Below are positions 46,141 to 61,879 of a DNA stretch of 64,000 nucleotides, in pieces. Each line of letters begins with the position of its first letter. Positions within the stretch are counted from its first letter, which is position 1. The stretch is taken from the NCBI GenBank assembly GCA_016946835.1, contig JACVTC010000124.1:33501-97500 (forward strand), in the 5' to 3' direction. This DNA is from Neocallimastix lanati (nom. inval.). Lineage: Eukaryota > Neocallimastigomycota > Neocallimastigomycetes > Neocallimastigales > Neocallimastigaceae. Position numbers and translations under genes: made by a program. The notes beneath the pieces are model-generated. The model was given only the letters and a program-made list of their open reading frames with translations, was not told where the DNA came from and did not search any database.

Positions 46141-46588
46141 GATGTTGATCGAGAGGAAGAATTTTGATGATAATATTAATTTTTACATATTGTATTACGT
46201 TCTTGGCCGAAATGGAGTATAAGAAATCTTAAAGATCGATTCGGGGGGAAAGAAGACATTTTATATCTTTCAATCATCATCAGGAAAGTCTTCTTCTTTT
46301 TCTTGATTTCATATTTTGTAGGACTTAACGGAATTCCTTACTAATTTCATGCCTATTGTAATTAGTGATTTTTCTATTATAATCAATTTTGTATATATAT
46401 CATTAGAACTACCGTTTGTCAAGAGCGTCAGAATGTCGAAACGATAAGGTTACAAAGAAATTCTGATAGAGATTCGAATAATAATTTTTTATCCATATGG
46501 AGTTTAGAAGCCAGTTAGAAGCCATGTCGTCCTCGAAACTTTTTTTTTTTTTTTTTTTTTTTTTAGACTAGGAATAAACTTTATTCAA
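46141..46588 (-). mobile_element. Decayed retroelement fragment with poly(A) junction
   Basis: A GC-richer island. On the minus strand, protein-like pieces include YRFDILTLLTNGSSNDIY and ESIFKISYTPFRPRT, separated by stops. The sequence around 46320 (GTAGGACTTAACGGAATTCC) matches 52714 (GTAGGATTCAACGGAATACC), tying it to the minus-strand LINE. At 46545-46588 the minus strand reads GAATAAAGTTTATTCCTAGTCT followed by about 22 A: a poly(A) signal, a conserved terminus and a tail. The insertion upstream of that tail is truncated to about 30 bases. Confidence 0.4.
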
Positions 46589-46598
46589 TAATATTTAT

Positions 46599-46645
<47 letters not shown>

Positions 46646-48748
46646 AATTTTTTTACATTTAAAAAAAAAACTTTTTTAAATATAGGAAAAAAAAATGAAG
46701 AGTAAATATCTTGATGATAGTACTTTTTTAAAATATATTATATATATTAAAAAAAAATTCTGTATATATATATATATATATTATATAATTATTGAATTGA
46801 TATTTTTTTTTTTTTAAGAAAAAAAAAAAAGAAAAGCTAAACTTTTACGAAATATACTTATTACAATTCAATTTTTCCTTATTTTCATTTTTAATTATTT
46901 GTTGTTTTATTTTTTCTTTTTTATATTTTAACTCTTATGGAATAAAATTAATGAATAATAAAAAATCTATATAAAAAACTCATAATTAAAAAATTTTAAT
47001 ATCAATTATTATTATTAACTTTACTATTATTTATTATTTATTATTATTATTATAATTATTATTATTATTTATTATTATTATTTATTATTATTATTTATTA
47101 TTATTATTTTTATTATATATATATATATATATATTTTGTTAAATATAAATATAAATTTACTATATTGAAATATTTTTTTATTATGTAAATTTATCATTCA
47201 AAAAATACAAAACTTAAACATTTAAGCAAAAGTTTTAAATAATATATTATTTATTAATGATTATATATAAAGATATAATTTTTTAATTTTATTATATTTT
47301 ATATTATTATATTTTATTTTATAATATTTTATTTAATCATATTTTATATTTTATCTTTATTATAACTTTTTTTTTTTTTTTTTTTTTTTTAAAATTTTGT
47401 TATTTAAAATTTTTTATAATATTTAATTTTAATGTTTTAATTTTATTTTATATAAAGTGATGTTTGTGACAACGAATTAATTTGTCAAAAAATTTTTTAA
47501 TTTTAATTTTTTTTTTTTTTTTCTTTTATGAGACAAAAAGTTTCATCTTCTTTTTATATAATTTGAAAATTATAGAATAAAAAAATATTTATTATTTATT
47601 ATTTAATGATAAATAATTTATTTCTTTAATGAAAATTTACATATTTCTTTTTTATTTTTATTGTTATATTATTTACTTATTTGTTATTATTTATTTTTAG
47701 TTTTAAACTTTTATTTTATTTTATTTTTTTTTACATTGTATAAAATTAATAATATTAATAATAATTTATATTAATATAAAAATTTTTAGATTATTATTAA
47801 TAATATCAATAATTAATAAAATACAAAAAAAAGTAAAAACAAAATATCTATAATCAAATAAACGAAACAAAGACATAAAGAAGGTAGTAAATGAAACTTA
47901 TTATAATATAATTATGTATTCCTAATTATATAATCCTGGTTTAAATAATATAGATATTTCAAAATAAAAAAAAAAAAAAAAAAAGATTTATGAATAATTG
48001 GATTAAATAATTTTAAATAATTTATAATAAAAAATTTTATTAAAATATATATATATTTATATTTTTTTTTTAATAAATATTTATAATTAAAATATTAAAT
48101 TTGATAAATATTTAAAATGAACTTTAAATTGTGTTAAATGTTTAAAGAAGAAAATTTATATACATAATTAAAATAAATATAACATTTCTTTCATTACAAA
48201 ATATTATTATTATTATTATTATTATTATTTTTTTCCTCTTTATCAATATTTTATGTAGTGTTGTTAAAAAGTCTCTTTTTTTTTTTTTTTTTTTTTTGAT
48301 TATATATATATTTTTAATTTCATTAGAGTTTAGCTATGTAATATTTAAAATAATAATAATAATAAATAAAGTTTTTAAATGATATTATACCAAAAAACCA
48401 AAAATATTATTTAAAAACCTTTATACTTCATTAATAATTATATATTTTATTTATAATTATATGTTAGAAAAAAAAATTAAATTTAAAAAATAAAAATTAT
48501 ATATATAATATATATATTTATAATGCAATACACAGCAAATTTTATTGTCTAATAAAAAATTTTAAGTCTTCTTTCTATTCTTTTTTTTGTGTTTTACTCG
48601 TACTTTTAATTTATAGAAAAACTTTTTATAATAGTTTAATAGTTTTCTTATTTTCATTTTCATTTAATTCTATTTTATTTTATTTTATTTTATATATTGT
48701 TCAAAAAAATTTTTTTTTTTAAACTATTAAAAATTACATATAACAAAA
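46589..48748. other. Low-complexity spacer
   Basis: A-runs of up to 40 bases (46600-46640), TTA tracts at 47030-47110 and T-runs. No coding or RNA signal. Confidence 0.7.
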
Positions 48749-51064
48749 ATGGAATGTAAATATATATATAATTAATATCCTTTTTTTTTTTTTTTTTTTT
48801 TTTTGGTTTATTAAATAATTCAATAAATCCAAATAATTAATATATTATAAATATAATATATTATAATAATATTTATATAAAATATATTTATATAAAATAT
48901 TTTTCAAAATAAAAAAATTTTTTATTCATATATATATGTATATACACATATAAAATTATTATTATTATTATTATTATATTATTATTACCATTATTGCCAT
49001 AATCAACATCTATATATATAATATATATATATTATTATTTTTGTTTTTATTAATATTTTTCTATTTATATTTGAAGATCGTAATAAAATTTCAATTGAAA
49101 ATGAAAATACCTATATGGAAGATTATTTATATGAAAAGAAGAAAAAATTTGAGATGATGAAGAATAGGAATAAAGTAAAACCTAGTCAAAATAATAATGT
49201 GAATAATATAAAAAATATGAACAATATAAATAATAATAAGGAAAGGAAGTCTTCAACTCAAACCCCAATACAATTAAGTCAATATGAAAAAAATATTTTA
49301 AAAAATTATGAATTTAAAACAAAAAATAACGAATTAGCATCAATGAAACAGAAAATATTATCGAAACAACGTTTAAGTATTGAAAAAAATTTAAAAATAA
49401 ATAATAATGTATTTGATAGAAATTCAAGTACTAATACTATCTGTTTACAAGGAGAAGAATTTAATTTCTTTGATTTCTATGGTAACAACAATGCTACTAC
49501 TAATTCATTAAAAAGTAGAAATGAATCCAATTTAACAGCTATTAATAGTAATCTTGAAGATATTGAAGATATGACTTTTTCAAAACAAAATTCCAAATTA
49601 AATTTTCAAAATAATCTTCAATACAATAAAAGTTCTAAAATCGAAATAGCTTCTCAAGATAATTTGAATGATAGTTCCAATAATTTAAATAAAAAAAAAA
49701 AGAAAGATAAAAGTTCAAAGATAAAGAAAGAACCTATCGATGGCAGTATGAAAAAGAAAAAAAATTCTAATTCAATATCCTCTCTTTCTCGAAAATCTTC
49801 CAATAAAAATGAAAAAAAGAAAATTAATTCAAATTCAATTATTCAAAATTCAGAAGATGAATTAAATAATAGTACCAATTTCTCTGGAAGTTATTCCACT
49901 ATAGCTAATAGTCGTTCCACCTCAATATCCAATACTAATTTATCGAGTACTTCTGAAATGAAAAGTAGTAAAGGTGGTATAAAAAAAATATTAAAATCTT
50001 TAAGTCGATCCTCTTCACGTAGTAAAGTGGACAAGATTAATAATAGTAGTAGTGATGGTAAAGAAAAAAATGACGATGAAGATGTACATAAATCTGAAGA
50101 AAGTCTTTCCAGTATTACTTCTAAATTATTTTCTAAAAGAAATTTCAGTTTTGGTAGTCTTCGATTAAAAAAATCTAAATCTAATATTTCCGTTAGCAAT
50201 AGTGAACATCAAAGTGTAAATTCGATAACAACTTCCGGTGAATCTAAACCCCTTTCTCGTCGAAATTCCTTTGCACGATCGGTGATACGAAAGATAAGTA
50301 GTATATCAAAATTAGCCTCATTTAAATCCAATGATGAAATTAAATCCTCACCTCCTCCAAATACCGATTCTATTTTAAGTAATGAAAAAAAGGGACTTCT
50401 CGTAGGTAATTTTATATCAATTTTTTATTTTTTATTTTTTATTTTTTTTTTTTTTCTTAAAAAAGAATTATTTTATCATTATCAAAAAGTTATATATATA
50501 TATATAGTATAAATAAAATATATTTTATTAATCTCTCAATATAATATAATATAATATAATATATTTTATTTATACTATATATATATATAACTTTACATAT
50601 AAAAAACAAATATATATAAACAAAAAATATATATAATGTACATATATAAATAACAATATGTTATATTATTAAATATACAATTATATATATATATATATAT
50701 ATATAAAGATGATTTATTTAAAGATAATAATAAGAATGAATTAGGATCATGGGCAAAACGAGTCAGTTCACAAGAATTACCAAAAATGCTTTCTGATTAT
50801 GGTAAGAGTCAAATTGAATTAAATCCAGAGAATTATGAACGATTATGTTCTATTTTGTATTATGTTGATCAGAAGATTTTAGCTTATTATTTTGAGAAAG
50901 CGAAAGGAGATGAAGTTTTAGCTATAACGCTCTATTCTACGGATCATGACCAGAGAGAGAATGAACAAAAAAGGAAGAATAAAGATTATAGGAAAGCTAG
51001 TGAAAGTCTTTCCAATCCTAATGATGTTCAACCTGTTATCATTAAAAATAATCGTAGAAAATAA
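48749..51064 (+). CDS. Ser/Asn/Lys-rich protein with a small helical C-terminal domain
   Basis: Proposed exons: 48749-48755 (ATGGAAT only), 49077-50405, 50709-51064, totalling 563 residues. The GTAAAT donor and TTGAAG acceptor keep the frame and give MEYRNKISIENENTYMEDY. If that tiny first exon is wrong, the first in-frame ATG is at 49115. The main exon is low-complexity Ser, Asn and Lys, with many basic-Ser sites (LSRKSSNK, LSRRNSFARS, SKSNISVS) that look like kinase targets. The last exon is ordinary folded sequence: DDLFKDNNKNELGSWAKR, then NPENYERLCSILYYVD and ILAYYFEKAKGDEVLAITLY. That three-helix pattern recalls UBA/CUE-like modules, with no certainty. No signal peptide or membrane segment. 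I do not recognise the family; it is perhaps a phosphorylated scaffold or signalling protein. Confidence 0.75.
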
Positions 51065-52397
51065 AAATAATAATAATAATAAAAATAATAATAATAAAAA
51101 AAAAAAAAAAAAAAAAATAGTCATAAGAAACAAATTATAAAAGAATGATAATAATAATAATAATAAAAGATCAAGGAGATAAAAAAAGAAGAAGAAAAGG
51201 AAAAAGAAAAAAAAAAAAAAAAAAAAAAAAAAAGAGATAATTAAAAAAGAAGAAAGAAGAAAAAAAAATAAATTTTTTTTTTATAAGAATGTTTAGAATA
51301 AAAAAAAAAATTACCAATATATATATAGATGAAATATAAAAATATGATTTTTATAATTAAATTTAATTTATTTCTTTATTAGATAGATATATTTTTAACT
51401 AAAATATTTTATATTGTTAGTTATAATTTATATATATATATATATATATTTTTTTTAAAAAAAAAAAAAAAGATTTCTATTATTACTTTCATTAAATTTT
51501 CATTTTTGAATATTTTTGAAGGATTATAAAATTAATTACTGATATATATATATATATATATATTTATTTAAATATAGATATATATATTTTATATAGTTTT
51601 AATAGTTTTTTTAATAATTTTTTAATTCTAATTTTTTTTTTTTTATAATAATTATTTATTTATTTACTATTATTATAGTGAATGAATATATAATATATAA
51701 CAAAACAAAACAATTTTGGTCTTCACTATAAAAAAAAAAATTTTTTTTTTTTATTTTTGGATAACTTAACATTTATATAGAATTTATTTAGTCTTATTTT
51801 TTTTTTTTTTAAAAAAAAAAAAAAGAAAAAATAATTTTTTTTCATTAATAATATTTCTATTAATTTCTATAATACAAATTATTTTACTATTTAAATAAAA
51901 TAATAAATAATAAATAATAAATAAATAATAGTAAAAAATGTAAAAATAAAAATAAAAATAAAATAAAATAAAATAAAAAGTTTTGAATAAAAAAAAAAAA
52001 ATTTTTTTTTTCTTATTAAAAGTTATATAATTATTTTTTAAATAAATGTCTTTAAATAGGATTTTAATAAATAAAATGAATAAAAAAAAAAAAAAAAAAA
52101 AAATAGAAATAAAAATAAAAAATAAGAAAAAGAAAAAAAATTTTTTTTGGACTAGAAATAAACTAGTAATAGTTAAATTAAAAATTCCTTGGAACCTTAA
52201 GAATGATAGTTATCACAAGATAAAAAAAAAAAAGTATAGGTTCTTCATTCGAATGAAATTTTAATAATCATAGGTGCACATTTATTTATATTTATATATT
52301 TATTCTAAATAATATTTCTTTATTTATGGTTAGATTTGATTTTTAAAGACATTTTTAAAAGACATGATGAAGAAGAAGAAGAAGAAGAAGAAGTTTT
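51065..52397. other. Low-complexity spacer with a short LINE-terminus-like scrap
   Basis: Mostly A/T runs. At 52141-52175, TTTTTTTTGGACTAGAAATA resembles the reverse complement of the LINE termini at 46567 and 52417. The chain read in frame after it (LVIVKLKIPWNLKNDSYHKI) could be a relic; GAA repeats lie at 52366-52394. Confidence 0.45.
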
Positions 52398-54330
52398 TTT
52401 TTTTTTTTTTAGACTTAGAAAAAACTTTATTTAATTTTTAATAATAATAAAATTACATAATTAAAATGAAAAATAAAAATAAAATACATGAAATGAAATA
52501 TTATTATATATTATATTATATAATTATAAAAAAGTACGTTAAAAAAACAATAGTTTCTCTAACTTTTCCCCCAATTCATCAATGATAATACCAGGTCCAT
52601 TATTGGGAGTAATAATTTCAGTATTAGTGTTATCAAACGAATCTGTCTCAGATCTTTCAGCGGGAGGTGAAAATCCATACCTTATCCTTTTGACGTCGAC
52701 AAGTTCCTAGCAACAGTAGGATTCAACGGAATACCATTTCAACATCAATCTAAAAGATCGACAAATTAATGGTATTAACGTTTGTTAGAAACTCCGCAAT
52801 CCCCACAAAATACTGGAACAGTCGACGAAGTTGAACTATTATTTAAAAATATTGTCAACTAATTGTCTTTGTTCCCCATCATTAACTTTTAATTTTTTTT
52901 TTTTTTTTTTCATATATTGAATACCCGCTAAGAAGAGCGCTCAATATATAATAATAAATATTATTATCATAATCCTTTTCTGAATCTAAAGAGAAACATC
53001 CAAATATTTTTTGTTCAATTATCATTGCAAACTTCAAAAAGAAATCATCTAGAAAAGGTAAAGATTTAATTTCTGTAATTTTTCCAATTTTTTTACAGGC
53101 AAAAGATCCAGTGAGAAAAGTTGGGTACACTAACACATCACAACAAGAGCAACATTTTAGGGCAATCTTCTTGAGACTATTTTTCTTTAAATGAAAATAC
53201 TAATGTTAAATTTAAAACCACACCTAATTCGAGAAATCCAAAAGAAGTCCCAATTGATACTTAGAATATTTAAATGTTAAGTCTTTGATTTCTGAAATAA
53301 ATCTAAAATCATTCTCCTTGCAAATAATTGCTTTTTTTTTTTTTTTTTTTTTAGCTTTTAAGCGTTTGAAGATATCTCTTTCCCAATAAAACTTTATTAT
53401 TTCACTTGTTTTTTTTTTTTTTTTTTTTTTATTATTTAATTTCTTATCCAAAAGTCCTTGATTCTTTAGTCCATGAGTAATACGACATAGTAGGAATATT
53501 ATTAGTGAGCTGATTAATATTACATGATGAGTTTTTTTCCATTTTTCTAAAGCAGCGTAATTGAGATAAAGCACAAATAGCTGAAAGAGGAGGTATTCTC
53601 TCAATTCACGAGTAATATCAAAGAGACTAACCTAGAGAATTACGAGATTTAAATCCATAACTCCAATAAAGACCTCTGTTAATAAATTTTTTGAGCTTTA
53701 GATCATCTGCTCTTATTTGAACCAAAGAAAGGAGCATAATATAAAATAAGACTAAGAATAAACGAAATTAAAACATATTTCTACATATTTCTACATATTT
53801 CTTCAATGAGAGAGAAATAGATTTATTAATAAGAAATCGAAAGTATGAAATTTAACTTGACATTTAAATTACTGTTTAATATGGACTGTATCGGTTTCAA
53901 TGATAAAGATTCATCTAAAAGGAATACCAAGATTAAGTATAGTTGTCAGTTTTAGGTAATTTGTTACTACCAATAAAGAAGGATGGATCTTTGTAATTTA
54001 TCGGTTTAACAAAGTTAATTGGTTTTACAACAAGAGTAGCACACTTATTAATTCTAAAAGTTATTTCATTTTTAATAGCCCATTCATGAACCATATTCAA
54101 AATTTTCTTAAAGAACTTGCTTAGATGGAGCAACTAAAACAATATCATTGGTAAAAAGTCCACTACAACAATATTGAGATTCTAAATATACACCATATTT
54201 ATCACAATTATCCAGTACATCATTAATGAACAAATTGAATAAAAAAAAAGGATAAAAAAATAAACAAAACAAAAAAAAAAAAAAAAACACAAAATAAAAA
54301 AAAAAAAAATAAAATAAAATAAAATAAAAT
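52398..54330 (-). mobile_element. LINE, C-terminal part of ORF2 to poly(A) tail
   Basis: Read on the minus strand from 54290. Reverse-transcriptase palm: FINDVLDNCDKYGVYLESQ, LFTNDIVLVAPSKQ (where F/YADD is expected, so the key box reads FTND), NMVHEWAIKNEITFRINKCA, and GSNKLPKTDNYTYLGIPF. It continues to RGLYWSYGFKSRNSL near 53680, a frame with EIIKFYWERDIFKR (53604-53224), a Cys cluster KCCSCC near 53145, VYPTFLTGSFACKKIGKI (53136-52882), and a last piece GFSPPAERSETDSFDN ending in LGEKLEKLLFF-stop at about 52545. The 3' UTR ends AATAAAG, TTTTTTCTAAGTCT and about 18 A (52398-52417). There are many frameshifts; the element is inactive. Confidence 0.7.
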
Positions 54331-54387
54331 GATGGTATAAAATATTCTAGTTTCGTTTAATTAATATCTGTAAGACTTCACAAGGGC

Positions 54388-54518
54388 GTCAATGCTGAAG
54401 AAACAGTAAGACAGGCCAGCAGGGCTAGCGCAACCAATGAAGATCATAATTTCGTATCTTAAAATTATGATTAATATTGTGAAGTCAAAATTAATTATTA
54501 TACTTCAGTTATAATAAT
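54388..54518 (+). mobile_element. Flipped 131-bp LINE 3' segment between inverted repeats
   Basis: This encodes NAEETVRQASRASATNEDHNFVS-stop and the hairpin-rich start of the 3' UTR on the plus strand, while the LINE parts on both sides read on the minus strand. It is bounded by CAAGGGC (54381-54387) and GCCCTTG (54519-54525), exact inverted repeats. Flipping it back joins NRTTTTKG to VNAEETVRQASRA, the order seen at 39002-39208, and the 3' UTR to GCCCTTGTGAAG, as at 25681. Confidence 0.7.
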
Positions 54519-54540
54519 GCCCTTGGTAGTAGTAGTACGA

Positions 54541-55075
54541 TTTGATTTGAACCTATTGAACAAAGACCATTGCTAGCCAATAGCAATAGGTATAATCGAT
54601 TGAAGAAGAGCCGTAGTAGCCACCAAGAATGGGGTATCAGAATAAGCACCTGATTTCATCTGGCACTTAAATAGATTCTTCCATTCTCTTTGTACTGTTA
54701 TTAATACTTCTTCCTTCAAGAAGGAAATTAAACACTTTTTCATACACACTAGAATCAAACATACACATTATTTTCAATACTATTACTAACATTACTAATA
54801 ATACTATTACTAATATTACTATAACTATTATTACTATTACTATTATTACTATTGCTATTATCATTATTACTATTAACAATATCATGTGTTAGGTTGCCAC
54901 GGTTAAAAGCATTATATAAAAATAAAATTTTATCATTAACTTTACTACGAATATGATTGAAAAATAGACAATTAATTAACCAATGCCTTATCCATTGTTT
55001 ATTACTTTTTCAACAGGGACAAAAATTAGGACACATTTGATCTATTGTTTTTGCAGCTTTAGTAATTTCGATTAT
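54541..55075 (-). pseudogene. LINE ORF2 C-terminal region with zinc-finger-like motif
   Basis: On the minus strand from about 55070: KTIDQMCPNFCPC, a stop, then KSNKQWIRHWLINCLFFNHI. This gives a C-x-C spacing followed by H and C, like the Cys/His motif at the end of many LINE ORF2 proteins. Then come KVNDKILFLYNAFNRGNLTH, an Asn/Ser microsatellite-like insert (54775-54890), and KEEVLITVQREWKNLFKCQM followed by SGAYSDTPFLVATTALLQS. It continues to WSLFNRFKSNRTTTTKG, where the flipped segment begins. Interrupted by stops. Confidence 0.6.
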
Positions 55076-55180
55076 TAAAGATATTAATAAAAAAAGATAT
55101 AAAAAAAAAAATTTTTTTTTTTTTATCTTAATTAAGTTTCATTTTTTATTTTATTTTATTTTTTCTGTTACTCGTCGAAT

Positions 55181-55217
<37 letters not shown>

Positions 55218-55336
55218 AATTGTTATTATTGATGCTATTATTTTTTTATTTTTTTATTTTTTTTTTATTTGTTTATTTGTTTATTATATATATATATATA
55301 TATAATTAACTTTATTTTATTTTTTTTTTTTTTATC

Positions 55337-55375
<39 letters not shown>

Positions 55376-55550
55376 TTTTCATTTATTATTATTATTTTTT
55401 ACTTTTTTGTTTTTTTATTTATATATATTTTTGTTTGTTTTTTTAAAGCCTTTTCTTTCTGATTTTTCCTTTCCCTTTTCTTTCTTTTTTATTTTTTCAT
55501 TCCTCCCCTTCTTTTCCTTCCCTTCCTTTCCTTTATGGTTTTATTTATTT
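55076..55550. other. Homopolymer and pyrimidine-rich spacer
   Basis: A-run of about 33 at 55181-55213, TTA tract at 55344-55375 and a CT-rich tract (CCTTCTTTTCCTTCCCTTCC) at 55500-55535. The plus-strand frame across it is chance. This is the 3' flank of the CotH gene. Confidence 0.7.
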
Positions 55551-58737
<3,187 letters not shown>

Positions 58738-58738
58738 C

Positions 58739-58739
<1 letters not shown>

Positions 58740-58771
<32 letters not shown>

Positions 58772-58860
58772 AAATAAAAGATATATATATATATATAACA
58801 AAATAAAATAAAATAAATAAATAATATAATTTAATATTGATATTATATCAATTTTTTTTC

Positions 58861-58939
<79 letters not shown>

Positions 58940-58940
58940 A
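58740..58940. repeat. Two (TTA)n tracts upstream of the first recognised CotH exon
   Basis: Units at about 58740-58769 and 58861-58937. They create poly-Asn minus-strand codons starting at an ATG at 58948. That apparent N-terminus (MLFYNNNN) is probably not real: an AG acceptor at 58739-58738 gives a better exon edge. Confidence 0.85.
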
Positions 58941-58948
58941 AAAAGCAT

Positions 58949-59114
58949 ATTATTGTAATTTTGAAATTTACCAGTTAGAAATTCAATATTTAATATTTCT
59001 AAATATTATAATTTGAGTGAATTGTATATAAATATTAGTGTATATATATAAATATATAAAAAGCATATAGATAATATAAATGAAATAAAAAAATTGTTTA
59101 ATATATATTTATAT

Positions 59115-59146
<32 letters not shown>

Positions 59147-60311
59147 GCAATATCAAATATTTTTATCAAAAATTTACTATTTAATATTTACTTAAAAATA
59201 GAGTGGATATAATTTTTAATATAGTAAAATATGAAACTATATTATATATATATATTGATTTAAACATGTTGGTTGGTATATAAAAATTATTTGGTATCTT
59301 GAGTTGAAATAGACTTTTTTAAAAATTAATAATGAGTACAAAAATTTGGTGTATAACGATTAATAAATATTGTATTCTTTATATATATATATTGTATGTA
59401 TATATATATATATTTTTAAAAAAACTAATAACTATCTAATTTATTCCCTTTAAATAAATTTAAATAAAAAAAAATATATATATATTTTTTTTATTATTTA
59501 TATACTAATAATATATAATTAAAAAATAATATAAAATAAAATAAAATATAAAAACAGGTATGAAGTGTAATAAAATCGTATTGTAATAAATAAAAAAATA
59601 AAAATAAAAAATAAAATAAAAATCTATTATAAATTTCTTACTATTAAAAAAATTTATTATGAAAAAGAATTTATATTTAATATATAATAGAAAAAGAAAA
59701 AAAAATAGAATTTTGAGTTAATATTAAAAATAAAACTATTTTTATTTTTATTTTTTTTTTTATTTTTATTTTACTTTTTTTTTTTCTAATATTAAAAAAA
59801 AAAAAAAAAAAAATTATTATTTTATTTTTTAAATAGACTTTAGTTCAACCACAATAATAATTTTTTGAGTATATAAATATTAAAGTATTTATATGCTTGA
59901 TATTTTTTTTTTCTCTCGTTTATTTAAAAATGAAAAATATATATATATTGTGTATTAGTTGAAACGAAATAATATTATAATACAAAATTTTGTTTTTTGT
60001 TTTTTTTTTTTTTTGTTTTGCTTTGTTTTGTTTTTTTACGATATTATTGCTATAACGAAATATATATTAACTTATGAAAGAGGTATAAAAAAAAAAGTTT
60101 ATCGAGGTTTATTTAATATATATTTTTAAAAGTGCAATTATATAGTTATATTTAATAGTTTTTTTTTTATTAGTTTCTTTTTTTTTTTTTTTTTTCTAAT
60201 TTCCTTTTTGATATATTACATAATGCAAATAAAAGTAATGGATATAATTATGCAACTATTTTAAATATCCCTATAAATTACTATAAAAAAAAAAAAAAAA
60301 AAAAAAACTTC

Positions 60312-60346
<35 letters not shown>

Positions 60347-61640
60347 GAAAATTGTTATTTTATATATATATATATATATATAAAATAGCATAAAATATAT
60401 AAAAAATAAAGAAATAATTTTTTTGTATTATTGTTAAAAATTACACATCATTTATTTCTATTGAATACCTTCATGTTAATATTATAATATTCATTTTATT
60501 TTTAAACTTTTTCCTTCAAGTTTTAAAATAATATATAAATATATATATATATTTTTAATTTTATTATCAATACTAGTATTACTATTTCATTTTTTTTTTG
60601 GTCTTTAGATTTTCATCTTTATTTTTTTTTTTATTTATAATATTTTTTTGGGGAATAAAAAATTGTTTAAATAAAATAAAAAAAAAAAAAGAAAGTTTAA
60701 AGGCTTCAAAACATATAATAATTTTTATTTTATTTTATTTTATTTTTTTATTTTGTTTTATAGTATCAAAATATATTTTATTTACATTATCAATTACAAT
60801 ATAAATTATTTTATTTATTAATATCATATCCTATCATTATTTAATATATTTAATTTATTTCTATTTTATTATGTTAGATTATAAAAATTTTATTTATTAA
60901 TCATTTATAGAGATTTATATGAAAAAAAGAAAAAAAAAAATTTTTTTTTTTAAATTTTAGTTTACAAAATGAATAATAATATTATTCAATTAATATTAAG
61001 TAACTTAAAATATTAAGAAAATGATTTAATAATAACAAATATTAATATATATAGAAAAAAAAAAAAAAAAAAATCAATAACTAAAAAGGATTAAATTTAA
61101 TATTAAATAATTAATATTAAATATTAAATAATGATTATTAAATAATGAATAATAAAATTTTAATATGAAATGAGTAAATATTAAAATATGGAATAATGAA
61201 TATGAAATGTTTAATATGGAATAATTAAAATCGAAAAAGTAAATATTAAAAAATATTTATAATAAGTTATTAATAAATGAATCAATGAAGGGTAAACTTT
61301 TTTATTGTTCATTTTTCCAGTAACAAATTTGAATTGAACTGAAAAGAAAATTAAAGTTTAACTTCTTTTCTTTTTTTTTTTTTTTTAATGTCTTCATTTC
61401 ATACTCATTATTATATCTTTCTTATTCACTAAGTCTTATTATTATTTCTTATATCTAATCTAAACTCTAATTTAATACTATAGTATTTTTTAATGATTGA
61501 TTTTAAGTATTATAGTTACTTATATAATTAATATATTCATTATTTTATAAAAACTTTTATTTAACCCTAACAAATGTTTCTTTTAGTTCTTGATATATAT
61601 ATATATATAAATATGTAACCATTCTCATCTTTTCTCTTTT
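58949..61640. other. Low-complexity spacer
   Basis: A/T runs, ATATAT tracts and long T-runs at 59117-59145 and 60320-60345. A donor-like CTAACTGGTAAATT (minus strand, about 58975) might end a hidden upstream CotH exon, but no ATG-led frame reaches it. No gene supported. Confidence 0.55.
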
Positions 61641-61649
61641 CAATTTTAT

Positions 61650-61868
61650 CTTAATGGGTTGTACTAATATACATAGGACTAACTCCCTCGATGATGATTC
61701 AAAGAGATTACTTAATAGAAAGCCTGTCGTATAAAGCGGCTTGTAGGAAATGTCTTTTCACATTAGCTTTGATTAGAGAGAAGTTCGTGACGACGATGAA
61801 TCGGTAATGGCAAAGAATCCATTGATAGTCTGACACGTTTAATGGAGTGACCCTCTCTCGTTGTCTAA
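61650..61868 (+). ncRNA. Structured RNA candidate with box C/D-like signals
   Basis: About 220 bases of clearly higher GC with no long ORF, isolated between A/T deserts. A perfect box C (ATGATGA, 61691-61697) is preceded by ACTCC. A box D (CTGA, 61830-61833, within GTCTGA) is followed by GGAGT, which can pair with ACTCC. Alternatively a shorter unit, 61786-61837, uses a one-mismatch box C (ACGATGA) with the same box D and a CGTG/CACG closing stem. A T-run follows the island. The size and the GTCTGA end are compatible with a long C/D RNA such as a U3-type RNA, but no U3 box A or B is evident. Confidence 0.35.
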
Positions 61869-61879
61869 AAAAAAATTAT

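Noticed and set aside
49891-50199. 102-codon minus-strand ORF
   Set aside because: It is antisense to the Ser/Lys-rich coding exon, whose plus frame is open far longer and splices in frame.
58738-58948. MLFYNNNN N-terminus for the CotH gene
   Set aside because: It consists of microsatellite codons plus a hydrophobic A/T stretch. An AG acceptor at the start of the conserved exon gives a simpler edge; the true first exon was not found.
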